DNA of 64,000 nt. Source: Denitratimonas yunnanensis (SeqCode). Lineage in GTDB: Bacteria; Pseudomonadota; Gammaproteobacteria; Xanthomonadales; Xanthomonadaceae. Location of the stretch: positions 124,001 through 188,000 of the forward strand of contig JAPMLR010000002.1 in assembly GCA_026410415.1 (NCBI GenBank), read 5' to 3'. Positions 1-8,019 of this stretch are shown here, one piece after another; the first letter of the stretch is position 1; the number at the start of each line of letters is the position of its first letter. A model generated the notes under the pieces. The model saw nothing but the letters and a program-made list of their open reading frames with translations, made no database searches and had not been told where the DNA came from. Made by a program: the position numbers and the translations under genes.

Positions 1-387
1 CATGGGTTGAATCGCGATCTGGGATTCACCGACGAGGATCGGGTCGAAAACCTGCGCCGGGTCTCGGAGGTGGCGAAGCTGATGACCGATGCCGGCCTGA
101 TCGTGCTGGTCAGCTTCATCGCACCGTTCCGGGCCGAACGTGCGGCCGCACGCGCATTGTTTGCGCCGGGGGATTTCATCGAAGTGTTCGTCGATACCCC
201 GCTGTCGGTGGCCGAGCAGCGCGACGCCAAGGGGTTGTATGCCAAGGCGCGGCGCGGCGAACTGCCGAACTTCACCGGCATCGATTCGCCGTACGAAGTG
301 CCCGAACAAGCGGAGCTGACGCTCGACACCACCGCCGAATCGCCGGACGCACTGGCCGAGCGGGTGATCGCGCGGCTGCTGTCCTGA
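1..387 (+). CDS. cysC: Adenylylsulfate (APS) kinase domain, 3' part only
   Basis: This is the C-terminal 128 codons of an APS kinase; the reading frame is already open at base 1, so the start lies outside the window. It reads HGLNRDLGF, then the block ending [12 protein letters not shown], then the [13 protein letters not shown] and IDSPYE segments typical of CysC. The enzyme phosphorylates adenylyl sulfate to PAPS in assimilatory sulfate reduction. The P-loop and N-terminal part are not visible, so a stand-alone CysC cannot be separated from the C-terminal domain of a CysNC fusion. A strong hairpin follows the stop. Confidence 0.9.
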   Translation, partial: HGLNRDLGFTDEDRVENLRRVSEVAKLMTDAGLIVLVSFIAPFRAERAAARALFAPGDFIEVFVDTPLSVAEQRDAKGLYAKARRGELPNFTGIDSPYEVPEQAELTLDTTAESPDALAERVIARLLS

Positions 388-389
388 CG

Positions 390-419
390 GGTGCCACGAC
401 CGGTCCGGGTCGTGGCACC
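390..419. terminator. Hairpin between convergent cysC and DUF3016 genes
   Basis: A perfect 12-bp inverted repeat (GGTGCCACGACC / GGTCGTGGCACC) surrounds a 6-nt loop. It lies three bases after the cysC stop and ten bases beyond the stop of the opposing gene. There is no clear U-tract on either strand, so it may be a barrier-type or processed 3' end rather than a classical intrinsic terminator. Confidence 0.5.
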
Positions 420-429
420 GGGTGTCGGA

Positions 430-963
430 TCAAGAGTGCTCGTCCGAGGTGTGGGCGATGCCGCGCAGCCAGTTGCCGAGCATGCGTTTTTCAAACCGCA
501 GCGGGTCGTTGATCTTCGTGTCCGATTTTTGCAGGAAGCCGATGTCCCGCAGCGTGGCGTCGCCCTCGCTCAACACCGTGCCGGCGGCATCGGTGAGCCG
601 GTAGTCCAGTTCGATGCGCGGTGGATAGATGTCCTTGATCACGCGGATGTCGTTCATCAGCGAGCTTGTGGGCTCGTACTCGCCCGCCAGATCCACGTCG
701 CGCAGGGTGATGTGAAGGCGCTGATCCGCCGGCAGGCGGCGCTCGGCTTCGGACTGCAGCCAGGACGCCAACGCCTGGATCGATCGCGTGGTGTCCAGCT
801 TGCGGGTTCCGTGCTGGTGCTTGACCTCGCGCATCTGCCCGATGTCCGCCACGTCCACGTCCACGCGTGATGTCGCATCGATGATCCCGTCCTGGGCGAT
901 CGCCAGCGGTAGCCAGGCGGTGGCCAGCGCCATCACGAAAATGCCGCGATACATCCTGTTCAT
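430..963 (-). CDS. DUF3016 exported protein
   Basis: A 177-residue protein with a Sec signal peptide (MNRMYRGIF then a hydrophobic stretch to about residue 24, ending AIAQ). The mature part has the DUF3016 pattern: LADQRLHITLRDVDLAGEYEP-like text, then IKDIYPPRIELDYRL, and near the end a DPLRFEKRMLGNW segment. The family is periplasmic and of unknown function. An in-frame start lies eight codons upstream, but AAGGAG sits 7 bases before the codon at 963, so the shorter form is chosen. It is probably monocistronic. Confidence 0.8.
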   Translation of the reverse strand: MNRMYRGIFVMALATAWLPLAIAQDGIIDATSRVDVDVADIGQMREVKHQHGTRKLDTTRSIQALASWLQSEAERRLPADQRLHITLRDVDLAGEYEPTSSLMNDIRVIKDIYPPRIELDYRLTDAAGTVLSEGDATLRDIGFLQKSDTKINDPLRFEKRMLGNWLRGIAHTSDEHS

Positions 964-1002
964 TGTCGCTCTCCTTACCGTTGCCACTGTCAGATCCGGC
1001 AG

Positions 1003-2010
1003 CTACTCGCCGGACACCATTGCTCGAATCGGCGCGCCACGCCGCCACGCCATCAGGTTCTCGGCAGTCTGCGCCACCAGCCGCTGGCGTGCCTGAAGCG
1101 TGGCCCACGCATTGTGGGGAGTGACGATCAGGTTGGGGATGTCGGCAGCCAGCAGGGGATTGCCGTCGCGTGGCGGTTCACTCGTGAGGACATCCACGCC
1201 GGCGCCGCCGAGGTGCCCGGAGCGGAGTGCGTCGGCCAGCGCAACTTCGTCCACGAGGCCGCCACGCGCGGTGTTGATCAGAAAGGCGCCCGGTTTCATC
1301 GTGGCGAGCGCGTCGGCGTCGATCAGGCCGCGCGTGGCGTCGGTCAGCGGGCAATGCAGGCTGACCACGTCCGCACGAGCCAGCACCTCGCGCCAGGGAA
1401 GCGTGCCTGTGCGTGCCGGTCGGCCCGGCAGCTGCGCGACCAGCACCTGCATCCCGAACGCTTCGGCCAATCGGGACACCGCCTGGCCGAGCGCACCGAA
1501 ACCGAAGATGCCCAGCGCCCGTCCGGCCAACTCGACAATGGGCACATCCATCAGACAGAACTGCTCGGCGCGCTGCCACTCGCCGGCGCGCACCTTGCGG
1601 TCGTAATCCAGCACGCGGGTGTGCAGCGCCAGGATCAGCATCATCACGTGCTGGGCCACCGCGGGTGTGCCGTAATCGCGGCAGTTGCAGACGGTGATGC
1701 CGCGCAACGCGGCAGCGGAAAGATCGATGTTGTTGGTGCCCGTGGCGGTCACCAGCACCAGCTCGACATGCGGCAGTGCCGCGAAATCCGCGTCGCCGAT
1801 CGGGGTCTTGTTGCACACCAGCACGTTCGCGCCGGCGGCGTGCCCGACCAGCTGTGCCGGCGAGGTGGCCGGAAATGACCTGAAGCTGTCGGCAGCCCGC
1901 TGCAGTGCGCCGAAGTCGATGTCGGCGCCGAGCGAATCGGCATCCAGCATCGCGATGCGCGCGCCACGCATCATCGTGCTGTCTTCGGCGGGAATAGGTT
2001 CGACATCCAT
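1003..2010 (-). CDS. D-2-hydroxyacid dehydrogenase (glycerate dehydrogenase-like)
   Basis: A 335-residue NAD(P)-dependent D-2-hydroxyacid dehydrogenase. A Rossmann motif is seen as GIFGFGALGQAV, and the catalytic triad is present: Arg in NTARGGLVDE, Glu in GVDVLTSEPP and His in TPHNAWAT. The family interconverts 2-keto and D-2-hydroxy acids; the closest group by motif is hydroxypyruvate/glycerate dehydrogenase, but the substrate cannot be fixed from sequence. An internal ATG-ATG pair twelve codons in (MMRGARIAML) is an alternative start with a GAAGA-like site upstream. The DUF3016 gene follows on the same strand 39 bases later. Confidence 0.85.
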   Translation of the reverse strand: MDVEPIPAEDSTMMRGARIAMLDADSLGADIDFGALQRAADSFRSFPATSPAQLVGHAAGANVLVCNKTPIGDADFAALPHVELVLVTATGTNNIDLSAAALRGITVCNCRDYGTPAVAQHVMMLILALHTRVLDYDRKVRAGEWQRAEQFCLMDVPIVELAGRALGIFGFGALGQAVSRLAEAFGMQVLVAQLPGRPARTGTLPWREVLARADVVSLHCPLTDATRGLIDADALATMKPGAFLINTARGGLVDEVALADALRSGHLGGAGVDVLTSEPPRDGNPLLAADIPNLIVTPHNAWATLQARQRLVAQTAENLMAWRRGAPIRAMVSGE

Positions 2011-2101
2011 GCCCCAACGTTACACCGGCCAACCGAAACCGTGGATCAACGCGCTGCGTCTCAACGGCGAAGCGTGTGCGGCGGGGACGAGAGGAGCGCC
2101 C

Positions 2102-4042
2102 TCAGTGTTCGAGCATCGGCGGCAACGGACAGTGCAGTACCGCGCAGACGGTGCGCAGCAGTTCGGCTTCGGCCACCGAGACGTGGCCATCGTGGCTGAT
2201 CGCCGTGACCATCGCTTCCACCAGCAACGATTTGCCCATCGGATCCACCTCATCCAGGACCGAAAGCGCCTGCTCCAGTGCGGCGACGAAGTCCGGCGGC
2301 GGCGCGTAGCGGGTGGCGACGCCCGGAAACACGCGCGCCATGCCGGCGACGAAGGCGCGTTGCGCGTCGGTTTCAGCGTTGTGTCCCTGTTCGGCCAGCA
2401 CCGCGAGCAGCGTGGCGACGGCGTCGCGAACCTGCACCAGTTTGCGTCGCCCGCTGGGCGCATAGCGTGAGGGGTCGAGCGACTCGACGGTTTGTCGACG
2501 CAGCAGCCGGCCAAGGCAGTATTCGGACAAGGCGACGCGGCCATCGGCGGCGATCAGGCGTTCGCAGCACTGAAGGAATCGCGCCAGCTCCGGACGCGGG
2601 CGGCGGCGCAGCACCGGGAACGCGAGCGAAGCCAGCGGCAGGCGCAGCATCGGGTGCATGGCAGCGACATTTTCATGTAGCGCGCGCGTGGCCATCGCGG
2701 TGGATTCGTCGATGCTGCGGGCCACCTCGGAAAGCTGCCGCTCGCGCAGCGAGGCGTCGGCATCCAGCAGCAGCGCAAGTACCAGCGGGATGGCCCGGTC
2801 CTGACGCCGTGCCAGTTCGCGCAGTTCCTCGGTGAGCGCGTTGCCGATGGCATCGGCACGCTGGAAGTCGTCGGCGGCGGGCGAGCCCACCTGCGCGGCG
2901 ACCAGTTGCGGCGACACGTCGAGCTCGGCGTGCGCCACGGGCAGCACGGATCGCGTGGCCAGGCGGCTGCCATCGGGCGCGAAACCAAGGGCGAGATCCT
3001 CTTCTGCGGCAACGGGCGGACGCTGTGCCCAGCGCGCCTTCACCTGCTCGAATTGCTTCGGGTCGAAGCTCGGGTCGATCGCCTTGATGCGTTCCAGGAT
3101 AGGTGGATGGGTAGCGAACAACGACGAGAACCCGAGCCCTTCGCCAAACAGCATGTGGCTGACTTCCTCGGTATCGCCGTTGTCCAGGCGCGATCCGGCG
3201 GGCAGTCCCGCGATCTTCTTCAACGCGCCCGCCAGGCCTTGGGTCTGGCGGGTGAACTGCACCGCCGAGGCGTCGGCCAGCACTTCGCGCGAGCGCGACA
3301 CGCCCGCCTTGATCAGACGCCCGAAGAACAATCCGACATATCCCACGATCATCAACACCACGCCCGCGGCAATCACGGCGGCGACACCCTTGGAATCGCG
3401 CCCGCCACGCACGTGCATCAGGATGCGCCGACCGATGATGCCGAGCACCAGGATGCCGAACAGCACGCCCATCAGCCGGATGTTGAGGCGCATGTCGCCG
3501 TTGAGTATGTGCGAGAACTCGTGCGCCACCACGCCTTGCAGCTCATCACGATTGAGCCGGTCCAGCGCACCGCGCGTCACCGCAACCACCGCGTCGTTCG
3601 GCGAATAGCCGGCGGCGAAGGCGTTGATGCCCTCCTCCTCCATCACGTAGATTTCCGGCATCGGCGTGCTGGACGCGATGGCGATTTCCTCCACCACGTT
3701 GCGCAGTCGGCGCAGCGCCGGATCGGTGGTGTCGGGACTGACCGGCGTGGCACCCATCGAGCGCGCCACTTCGGCGCCGCCGCCGCGCAGCATCGCGATC
3801 CGCACGAGGCTGGAAATGCCGATCACCGCGAGCGTGAGCAGCGACACCACGACGAGAATCGCGACACGACTGTCGCCGGCAGCGCCACTGCGCTCCACGT
3901 CGTGCAGGGGTTGGGATACGCCAAGCGCGAACCACACCGCCAGATCGATCGCGGCGATGATTCCGATCACCGCAAGCGCGAACAGGAAAACGAGCCGGCG
4001 CGAGGATGCGCGCGCCTGTTGCTGGCGTTCGAAGAAGTTCAT
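2102..4042 (-). CDS. M48 family membrane metalloprotease with C-terminal TerB-like region
   Basis: A 646-residue membrane peptidase of the HtpX/Ste24 type. Two N-terminal membrane segments (about residues 17-42 and 60-84) are followed by the zinc motif HEFSH at 174-178, and a Glu in the SRSREVLADASA block that is the usual third ligand; two more hydrophobic segments lie between them. This is about twice the length of HtpX. The extra C-terminal half contains two patterns of the type 'ADGRVALSEY...LLR' and 'SHDGHVSVAEAELLR', which look like TerB-like helical repeats (inference). It follows lemA by 48 bases, a pairing common for LemA and M48 proteins, suggesting envelope quality control. Confidence 0.85.
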   Translation of the reverse strand: MNFFERQQQARASSRRLVFLFALAVIGIIAAIDLAVWFALGVSQPLHDVERSGAAGDSRVAILVVVSLLTLAVIGISSLVRIAMLRGGGAEVARSMGATPVSPDTTDPALRRLRNVVEEIAIASSTPMPEIYVMEEEGINAFAAGYSPNDAVVAVTRGALDRLNRDELQGVVAHEFSHILNGDMRLNIRLMGVLFGILVLGIIGRRILMHVRGGRDSKGVAAVIAAGVVLMIVGYVGLFFGRLIKAGVSRSREVLADASAVQFTRQTQGLAGALKKIAGLPAGSRLDNGDTEEVSHMLFGEGLGFSSLFATHPPILERIKAIDPSFDPKQFEQVKARWAQRPPVAAEEDLALGFAPDGSRLATRSVLPVAHAELDVSPQLVAAQVGSPAADDFQRADAIGNALTEELRELARRQDRAIPLVLALLLDADASLRERQLSEVARSIDESTAMATRALHENVAAMHPMLRLPLASLAFPVLRRRPRPELARFLQCCERLIAADGRVALSEYCLGRLLRRQTVESLDPSRYAPSGRRKLVQVRDAVATLLAVLAEQGHNAETDAQRAFVAGMARVFPGVATRYAPPPDFVAALEQALSVLDEVDPMGKSLLVEAMVTAISHDGHVSVAEAELLRTVCAVLHCPLPPMLEH

Positions 4043-4090
4043 TGCCGGTCCGTGGTGGAGGCCGCCGGCGCGTGGCCGGCGGCGGATGCA

Positions 4091-4699
4091 TCAGTTGAAC
4101 GAAACCTTCGGCGCTTCGCGCTTGTGCGCTTCATCCGCACCGATTTCCAGCAGCGCGGCCGGCAGGAAGTTGAACATGCCCGCGATGATGTTCCCGGGGA
4201 ATACCTCGCGCTTGTTGTTGTAGGTCATGACCTGGTCGTTGTAGGCCTGCCGCGCGAACGCCACCTTGTTCTCGGTGGAGGTCAGTTCCTCGGTGAGCTG
4301 GGCCATGTTCTGGTTGGCCTTCAGGTCCGGGTAGGCCTCGCTCACCATCATCAGGCGACCAAGTGCTGCGCCCAGGCCGCTCTCGGCGCCGGCGAGCTGC
4401 TGCATCGCGGCCGGATCGCCGGGATTGGCCTTGGCGGCGCCGAGGCCCGCGACGGCCGATGCACGGGCGCGGATCACCGCCTCCAGCGTGTCGCGCTCGT
4501 GCGCCATGTAGGTCTTGGCCACTTCCACGAGGTTGGGGATCAGGTCGTAACGGCGGTTGAGCTGCACGTCGATCTGGGCGAAGGCATTCTTGTATGCGTT
4601 GCGGGCCGTGACCAAGGCGTTGTAAAGGCCGACGACGAACAACACCAGCAGCGCGCCGCCACCGAAGATCACGAGCAGGAAAAGAAGAAAAGCGGACAT
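4091..4699 (-). CDS. lemA: LemA family protein
   Basis: A 202-residue LemA protein with one N-terminal membrane helix (about residues 5-27), then the helical domain with the family block YNALVTARNAYKNAFAQIDV, RRYDLIPNLVEV and the C-terminal FPGNIIAGMFNF. The start at 4699 is chosen because AGGAG lies 9 bases upstream and the family begins at the membrane helix; the frame stays open far upstream, but that extension resembles nothing. LemA's biochemical role is unknown; the adjacent M48 protease gene is a typical partner. Confidence 0.9.
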   Translation of the reverse strand: MSAFLLFLLVIFGGGALLVLFVVGLYNALVTARNAYKNAFAQIDVQLNRRYDLIPNLVEVAKTYMAHERDTLEAVIRARASAVAGLGAAKANPGDPAAMQQLAGAESGLGAALGRLMMVSEAYPDLKANQNMAQLTEELTSTENKVAFARQAYNDQVMTYNNKREVFPGNIIAGMFNFLPAALLEIGADEAHKREAPKVSFN

Positions 4700-4829
4700 G
4701 GAAATATCTCCTGTGTGGATGGCGGACATGGGAAGGGTTTCTGGTTGAAGGGCGGCGCCCCCGGAAGCCGGGGTTGCCGGGCGATGTACGTTAAACTGCC
4801 ACGGATTCCCGTGCAGACAAACCCCGGCA

Positions 4830-6107
4830 GTGAAACGCTTCATCTCAAGACTACCGCGCGTGGCCCTTGTGACCGGGTTGGTCGCGGCATGGGCATTGGG
4901 CAGTCCGCAGTCCAGCATCGCGGCGGCGGCAGTGGCCAGCACGGCGCCGAGTGCGACCCGAGCGGCGCCCGCTCCCGCGCGCCTGACCGAGCGCGAGCAG
5001 AAGGCACTGGCCGAACGCACCGAGCGGCTGGCCGAGCGCATCCTGCGCGATGCCAAGGGCAGCGGCATGGCGATCGCCATCGTGCAGGACGATACCGTCC
5101 TGCTGGAGCGCGGCTTCGGCGTCACCGATACCCGGACCAGCGAAAAGGTCACCGCGGATACGGTGTTCCGTATCGCTTCGTTGTCCAAGGCCTTTGCCGG
5201 CACGCTGGCTGCCATGCTGGTGCGCGAAGGTGCCATGCGGTATGACAGCCGCATCATCGACTACTTGCCGGAATTCAAGCTGCGCAACCTGCAAGCGGCG
5301 CAAACGCTGACCGTGCAGGACATCCTCAGCCACCGCGTCGGCCTGCCGTACAACACGTTCGACCGCCTGCTCGAACAAGACGAGCCTTACCCGTTGCTCG
5401 TCGCCCGGCTTGGCGAGATCGATCCGGTTTGCGATGGCAGCGAATGCTACGGCTACCAGAACATCGCCTTCAGCCTGATCGGCGACATGGTGTTCGCGAC
5501 CACCGGCAACTTCTACTCGCAGCAGGTGGAAAAGCGCATTTTCCATCCGCTCGGCATGTTCACCGCCACCTTCGGCCGGGACGGATTGGAGGAGAGCGCG
5601 AGCTGGGCCCGTCCGCACATCCGCCAGAGCGGACGTTGGACACCGGTTCGCCCTAAGGAAACCTATTACCGCATCCCTCCGGCGGCGGGCGTCAACGCCA
5701 GCATCCGCGATCTGTCGCTGTGGATGCGCGCGCACCTGGGCCATGCGCCGGAGGTGCTCGGCCCGGATCTGCTGGATGAGGTGCACGCGGCCCAGGCGCG
5801 CACCCCAGGCGAGCTGGGCAGTTCGCCCTGGCGACGCGAGCGACTGCGCGATGCACACTACGCCTTGGGTTGGCGGGTCTACGATTATTCCGGCCATACC
5901 CTGATCTATCACGCCGGCGCGGTGCAGGGGTATCGCGCCATGCTCGGCCTGTTGCCGGACCACGGATTCGGCATGGTGGTGGTGTGGAATTCGGAAAGCT
6001 CCGCGCCGAGCGGACTGCTGGCCACCACCTTGGATCAGGTACTGAAGCTTCCCGCACGCGACTGGTTGCAACTGGATCGACCGGTACGACGCGGCCAGCT
6101 GCGCTGA
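4830..6107 (+). CDS. Exported serine hydrolase, class C beta-lactamase/esterase fold
   Basis: A 425-residue protein with a signal peptide (MKRFISRLPR, then hydrophobic to about residue 30). The penicillin-binding fold is shown by SxxK as S117-L-S-K120, a YxN-type motif Y209-Q-N211 and a late HAG in YHAGAVQGYR in the KTG position. Such proteins act in the periplasm as D-alanyl-D-alanine peptidases, esterases or beta-lactamases; the HAG box fits the esterase/peptidase branch better than a true AmpC. The start is GTG, since MKRF precedes a proper signal sequence. It is divergent from lemA, with 130 bases between them. Confidence 0.85.
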   Translation: MKRFISRLPRVALVTGLVAAWALGSPQSSIAAAAVASTAPSATRAAPAPARLTEREQKALAERTERLAERILRDAKGSGMAIAIVQDDTVLLERGFGVTDTRTSEKVTADTVFRIASLSKAFAGTLAAMLVREGAMRYDSRIIDYLPEFKLRNLQAAQTLTVQDILSHRVGLPYNTFDRLLEQDEPYPLLVARLGEIDPVCDGSECYGYQNIAFSLIGDMVFATTGNFYSQQVEKRIFHPLGMFTATFGRDGLEESASWARPHIRQSGRWTPVRPKETYYRIPPAAGVNASIRDLSLWMRAHLGHAPEVLGPDLLDEVHAAQARTPGELGSSPWRRERLRDAHYALGWRVYDYSGHTLIYHAGAVQGYRAMLGLLPDHGFGMVVVWNSESSAPSGLLATTLDQVLKLPARDWLQLDRPVRRGQLR

Positions 6108-6253
6108 GCCATCGCCGAATCCGTGCCGCGTTCAGCGGCACGTGAAAGGGAAAGCCGCGGCAGGGGCGGTTGCGACCGGAAAGCACGGAAACGACGCGTG
6201 CAATGGCTTGGGTGGGTAGTACCCGCTGGTGCCCGGGTAGCGATAGCAGGGAT

Positions 6254-6290
6254 AAAAAATGCCCCTCCCGCTGGGCATCGGGAAGGGCAT
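6254..6290 (-). terminator. Rho-independent terminator of the H1-like gene
   Basis: Read on the minus strand, ATGCCCTTCCCG pairs with CGGGAGGGGCAT (12 bp, one G-U pair) around an 8-nt loop and is followed directly by TTTTTT. It lies 41 bases beyond the H1-like stop codon, at the right place and orientation to end that transcript. Confidence 0.9.
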
Positions 6291-6331
6291 CGGTTGTCGA
6301 CACTGTGCAGCCGGAGCTGCAGTGTTCTTCT

Positions 6332-6832
6332 TCAGGACAGCGAGGGCGCCACCGGGGCCGGCGGAAGCGGGTTGGCCGCAGCTTGCTTCTTCGCGGCCTT
6401 CTTGGCTGGCGCCTTTTTCGCTACGGGTTTCTTAGCTGCCGCTTTCTTGGCCGCAGCTTTCTTGGCGACGACTTTTTTGGCTGCCGCTTTCTTGGCTGGC
6501 GCCTTTTTCGCTACGGGTTTCTTAGCTGCCGCTTTCTTGGCCGGTGCCTTCTTGGCGACGACTTTTTTGGCTGCCGCTTTCTTGGCCGGCGCCTTTTTCG
6601 CTACGGGCTTCTTTGCTGCCGCTTTCTTGGCCGGTGCCTTCTTGGCGACGGCCTTCTTCGCCGGTGCCTTCTTCGCCGCCACCTTCTTCGCGGCGGCCTT
6701 CTTCACCACTGCCTTCTTCACCACTGCCTTCTTGGCCGGTGCCTTCTTGGCGGCGACCTTCTTGACTGCGGCTTTCTTCGCCGCGGGTTTTTTCGCGGCG
6801 GCCTTCTTTGCTGCAGGTTTCTTCGTTGCCAT
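6332..6832 (-). CDS. Histone H1-like Ala/Lys/Pro repeat protein
   Basis: A 166-residue protein made almost wholly of the pattern (A/P/V)AKK(A/P/V) from the second residue to about residue 150, ending in a short non-repeat tail [13 protein letters not shown]. There is no folded N-terminal domain. Lys-rich proteins of this kind (AlgP/AlgR3, Hc1-like, eukaryotic H1 tail-like) bind DNA non-specifically and affect nucleoid structure or transcription; DNA binding here is inferred from composition. GAGGAG lies ten bases before the ATG. Within the coding DNA a roughly 50-60-bp unit is repeated several times, so copy number should vary between strains. Confidence 0.85.
   Translation of the reverse strand: MATKKPAAKKAAAKKPAAKKAAVKKVAAKKAPAKKAVVKKAVVKKAAAKKVAAKKAPAKKAVAKKAPAKKAAAKKPVAKKAPAKKAAAKKVVAKKAPAKKAAAKKPVAKKAPAKKAAAKKVVAKKAAAKKAAAKKPVAKKAPAKKAAKKQAAANPLPPAPVAPSLS
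6332..6832 (-). repeat. Tandem imperfect coding repeats for KKAPAKKA units
   Basis: The minus-strand coding sequence is built of tandem imperfect copies of a unit encoding about [15 protein letters not shown]. On the plus strand the text 'cttggctggcgcctttttcgctacgggtttc' type block recurs at about 6401, 6494 and 6583 with few changes. This is low-complexity coding DNA, not an array of non-coding repeats. Confidence 0.8.
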
Positions 6833-6902
6833 GTTTCAGGTACTCCTCGTCAGTGGAAATGCATCGTCAACGCCCAGAAACTCACGCGGTCTGCGCCGCA
6901 CA

Positions 6903-6940
6903 CGAAAACGCCCACGTCGACCGTTGACGTGGGCGTTCTA
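6903..6940 (-). terminator. Rho-independent terminator (sRNA/attenuator)
   Basis: Minus-strand reading gives AACGCCCACGTC, loop AACGGTC, then GACGTGGGCGTT running into TTTTCG. The 12-bp stem is perfect and the T-run overlaps its foot. It sits between a strong promoter and the H1-like coding region. Confidence 0.75.
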
Positions 6941-7093
6941 CTCCGGAGGTTCCAGTTGCAGTCGGGGCAGTGATCAAGGCGAGAGGGGATGCGTTGCCTG
7001 GGGCCGCTTGATGCGCTGCCCTTGCGTTGGATGCGTACCCGTTCCGCCTTGATGTTGTTCCAATCACCCGATGCGCCACGAACCGTTGAAGTT
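6903..7093 (-). ncRNA. Candidate small RNA or attenuated leader, about 190 nt
   Basis: A self-contained transcription unit is visible on the minus strand: a near-consensus promoter (TTGACA, 17 bp, TAGGTT) predicts a start near 7093, and a perfect 12-bp hairpin followed by TTTT predicts an end near 6903. No convincing protein is encoded: the one open frame running through has no ribosome site and unusual composition. It ends about 70 bases before the H1-like gene, so it is either an independent sRNA or the terminated 5' leader of that gene. It matches no RNA family that I recognise. Confidence 0.5.
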
Positions 7094-7099
7094 GCGCGA

Positions 7100-7128
7100 A
7101 ACCTAAACACGCATCACAACACTGTCAA
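7100..7128 (-). promoter_or_regulatory. Sigma-70 promoter, TTGACA-17-TAGGTT
   Basis: On the minus strand a perfect -35 box TTGACA (7128 to 7123) is followed by exactly 17 bp and then TAGGTT (7105 to 7100). It points toward the terminated unit and the H1-like gene. A perfect -35 with ideal spacing is rare by chance in DNA of this GC content. Confidence 0.6.
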
Positions 7129-7493
7129 CAAGCAATGCGTGTTCGTCCCGCCATGCAACGCGCTTCATTGCACGAATACGTTCCTCACCTGCGTCGGGAA
7201 TGTGCTGCTGCATTGGCATCGACATCATCTCGAGGACATCCCTCCGCGCCCTCGCATGCACCGCATCGCTGCACGCAAAGCCTTGCAGGGCGCGGCTTCC
7301 AGGAAACATGGAAAGTTCAGTGCGCGCGTCGCTGGAGGCGCATGCGCGAAGCGATGCGATGCACGTGATGCTGCTGGCGTGATGCACCTTCGCACCGATG
7401 CGCGACATCGAAAATAATCATCGCGGTTTCGCATCGCACAAGCGCGATTGCGCAGGAACGCGCGCATCGCACGCGCACTCGAATCCACCCGGA
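7129..7493. other. Intergenic DNA without recognised genes
   Basis: About 365 bases between the promoter at 7100-7128 and the gcvH terminator. Several copies of GCATCGC/GCGATGC occur (near 7264, 7350, 7430 and 7466), giving a repetitive look that may be a binding-site cluster or only compositional bias. The open frames here have no ribosome sites and resemble nothing. Confidence 0.5.
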
Positions 7494-7523
7494 GAAAAAA
7501 TCGGCCGCCCGGAGGCGGCCGAT
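7494..7523 (-). terminator. Rho-independent terminator of gcvTH
   Basis: On the minus strand ATCGGCCGCC and GGCGGCCGAT form a perfect 10-bp stem with loop TCCG, followed by TTTTT. It starts 26 bases after the gcvH stop codon. Confidence 0.9.
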
Positions 7524-7548
7524 CGAACGACATGCGGCGAAGGCGGGA

Positions 7549-7944
7549 TCAGTGGCCTTCTTCTTCGACCAGTGCGGCGTAGTCATCCGGACCCAGCAAC
7601 GTCTCCAGCTGGGCGGCATCGTCGATCTGCAGGACGAACAGCCAGCCGTCGCCATACGCATCGGCGTTGATCGTTTCCGGTGCGTCGGCGAGTGCTTCGT
7701 TGATCGCGATCACCGTGCCGTTGACCGGCGCGTAGATGTCGGAAGCGGCCTTGACCGATTCGACCACGGCGCAGGATGCACCCTGTTCGAGGTGGTCTCC
7801 GACCTGCGGCAGCTCGACGTAGACCAGGTCGCCGAGCTGGTCCTGGGCATGGTCGGAAATGCCGACGGTCACGCGGCCGCCGTCTTCGAGGCGCGCCCAC
7901 TCGTGCGAGCGCTGGAATTTCAGGTCACCGGGAATATCACTCAT
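7549..7944 (-). CDS. gcvH: Glycine cleavage system H protein
   Basis: A 131-residue lipoyl carrier of the glycine cleavage complex, shuttling the aminomethyl group between the P, T and L proteins. The lipoylated lysine is K65 in [13 protein letters not shown]; the C-terminal [12 protein letters not shown] block is typical. Length equals the bacterial family norm. It lies 75 bases after gcvT on the same strand and shares its terminator. gcvP is not in the window. Confidence 0.97.
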   Translation of the reverse strand: MSDIPGDLKFQRSHEWARLEDGGRVTVGISDHAQDQLGDLVYVELPQVGDHLEQGASCAVVESVKAASDIYAPVNGTVIAINEALADAPETINADAYGDGWLFVLQIDDAAQLETLLGPDDYAALVEEEGH

Positions 7945-8019
7945 GTCTGGCTCCGGAGCGGGTGCCGCGTTCGCGGCGGGATGGTGGTGCGATTGTATGC
8001 GTTGTCGGTGCCGGAGGCG

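Noticed and set aside
2906..5245. A 779-codon open frame on the plus strand across the lemA-M48 genes
   Set aside because: It is the antisense of the M48 and lemA genes; its His/Arg/Asp-rich text is the usual shadow of GC-rich coding DNA and has no start site.
6332..6832. CRISPR array or satellite DNA
   Set aside because: The repeats are in frame, uninterrupted and encode AKK units; there are no spacers.
7103..7408. Small minus-strand protein in the gap before gcvH
   Set aside because: No ribosome site, and its translation resembles nothing; the promoter at 7100-7128 lies within it.
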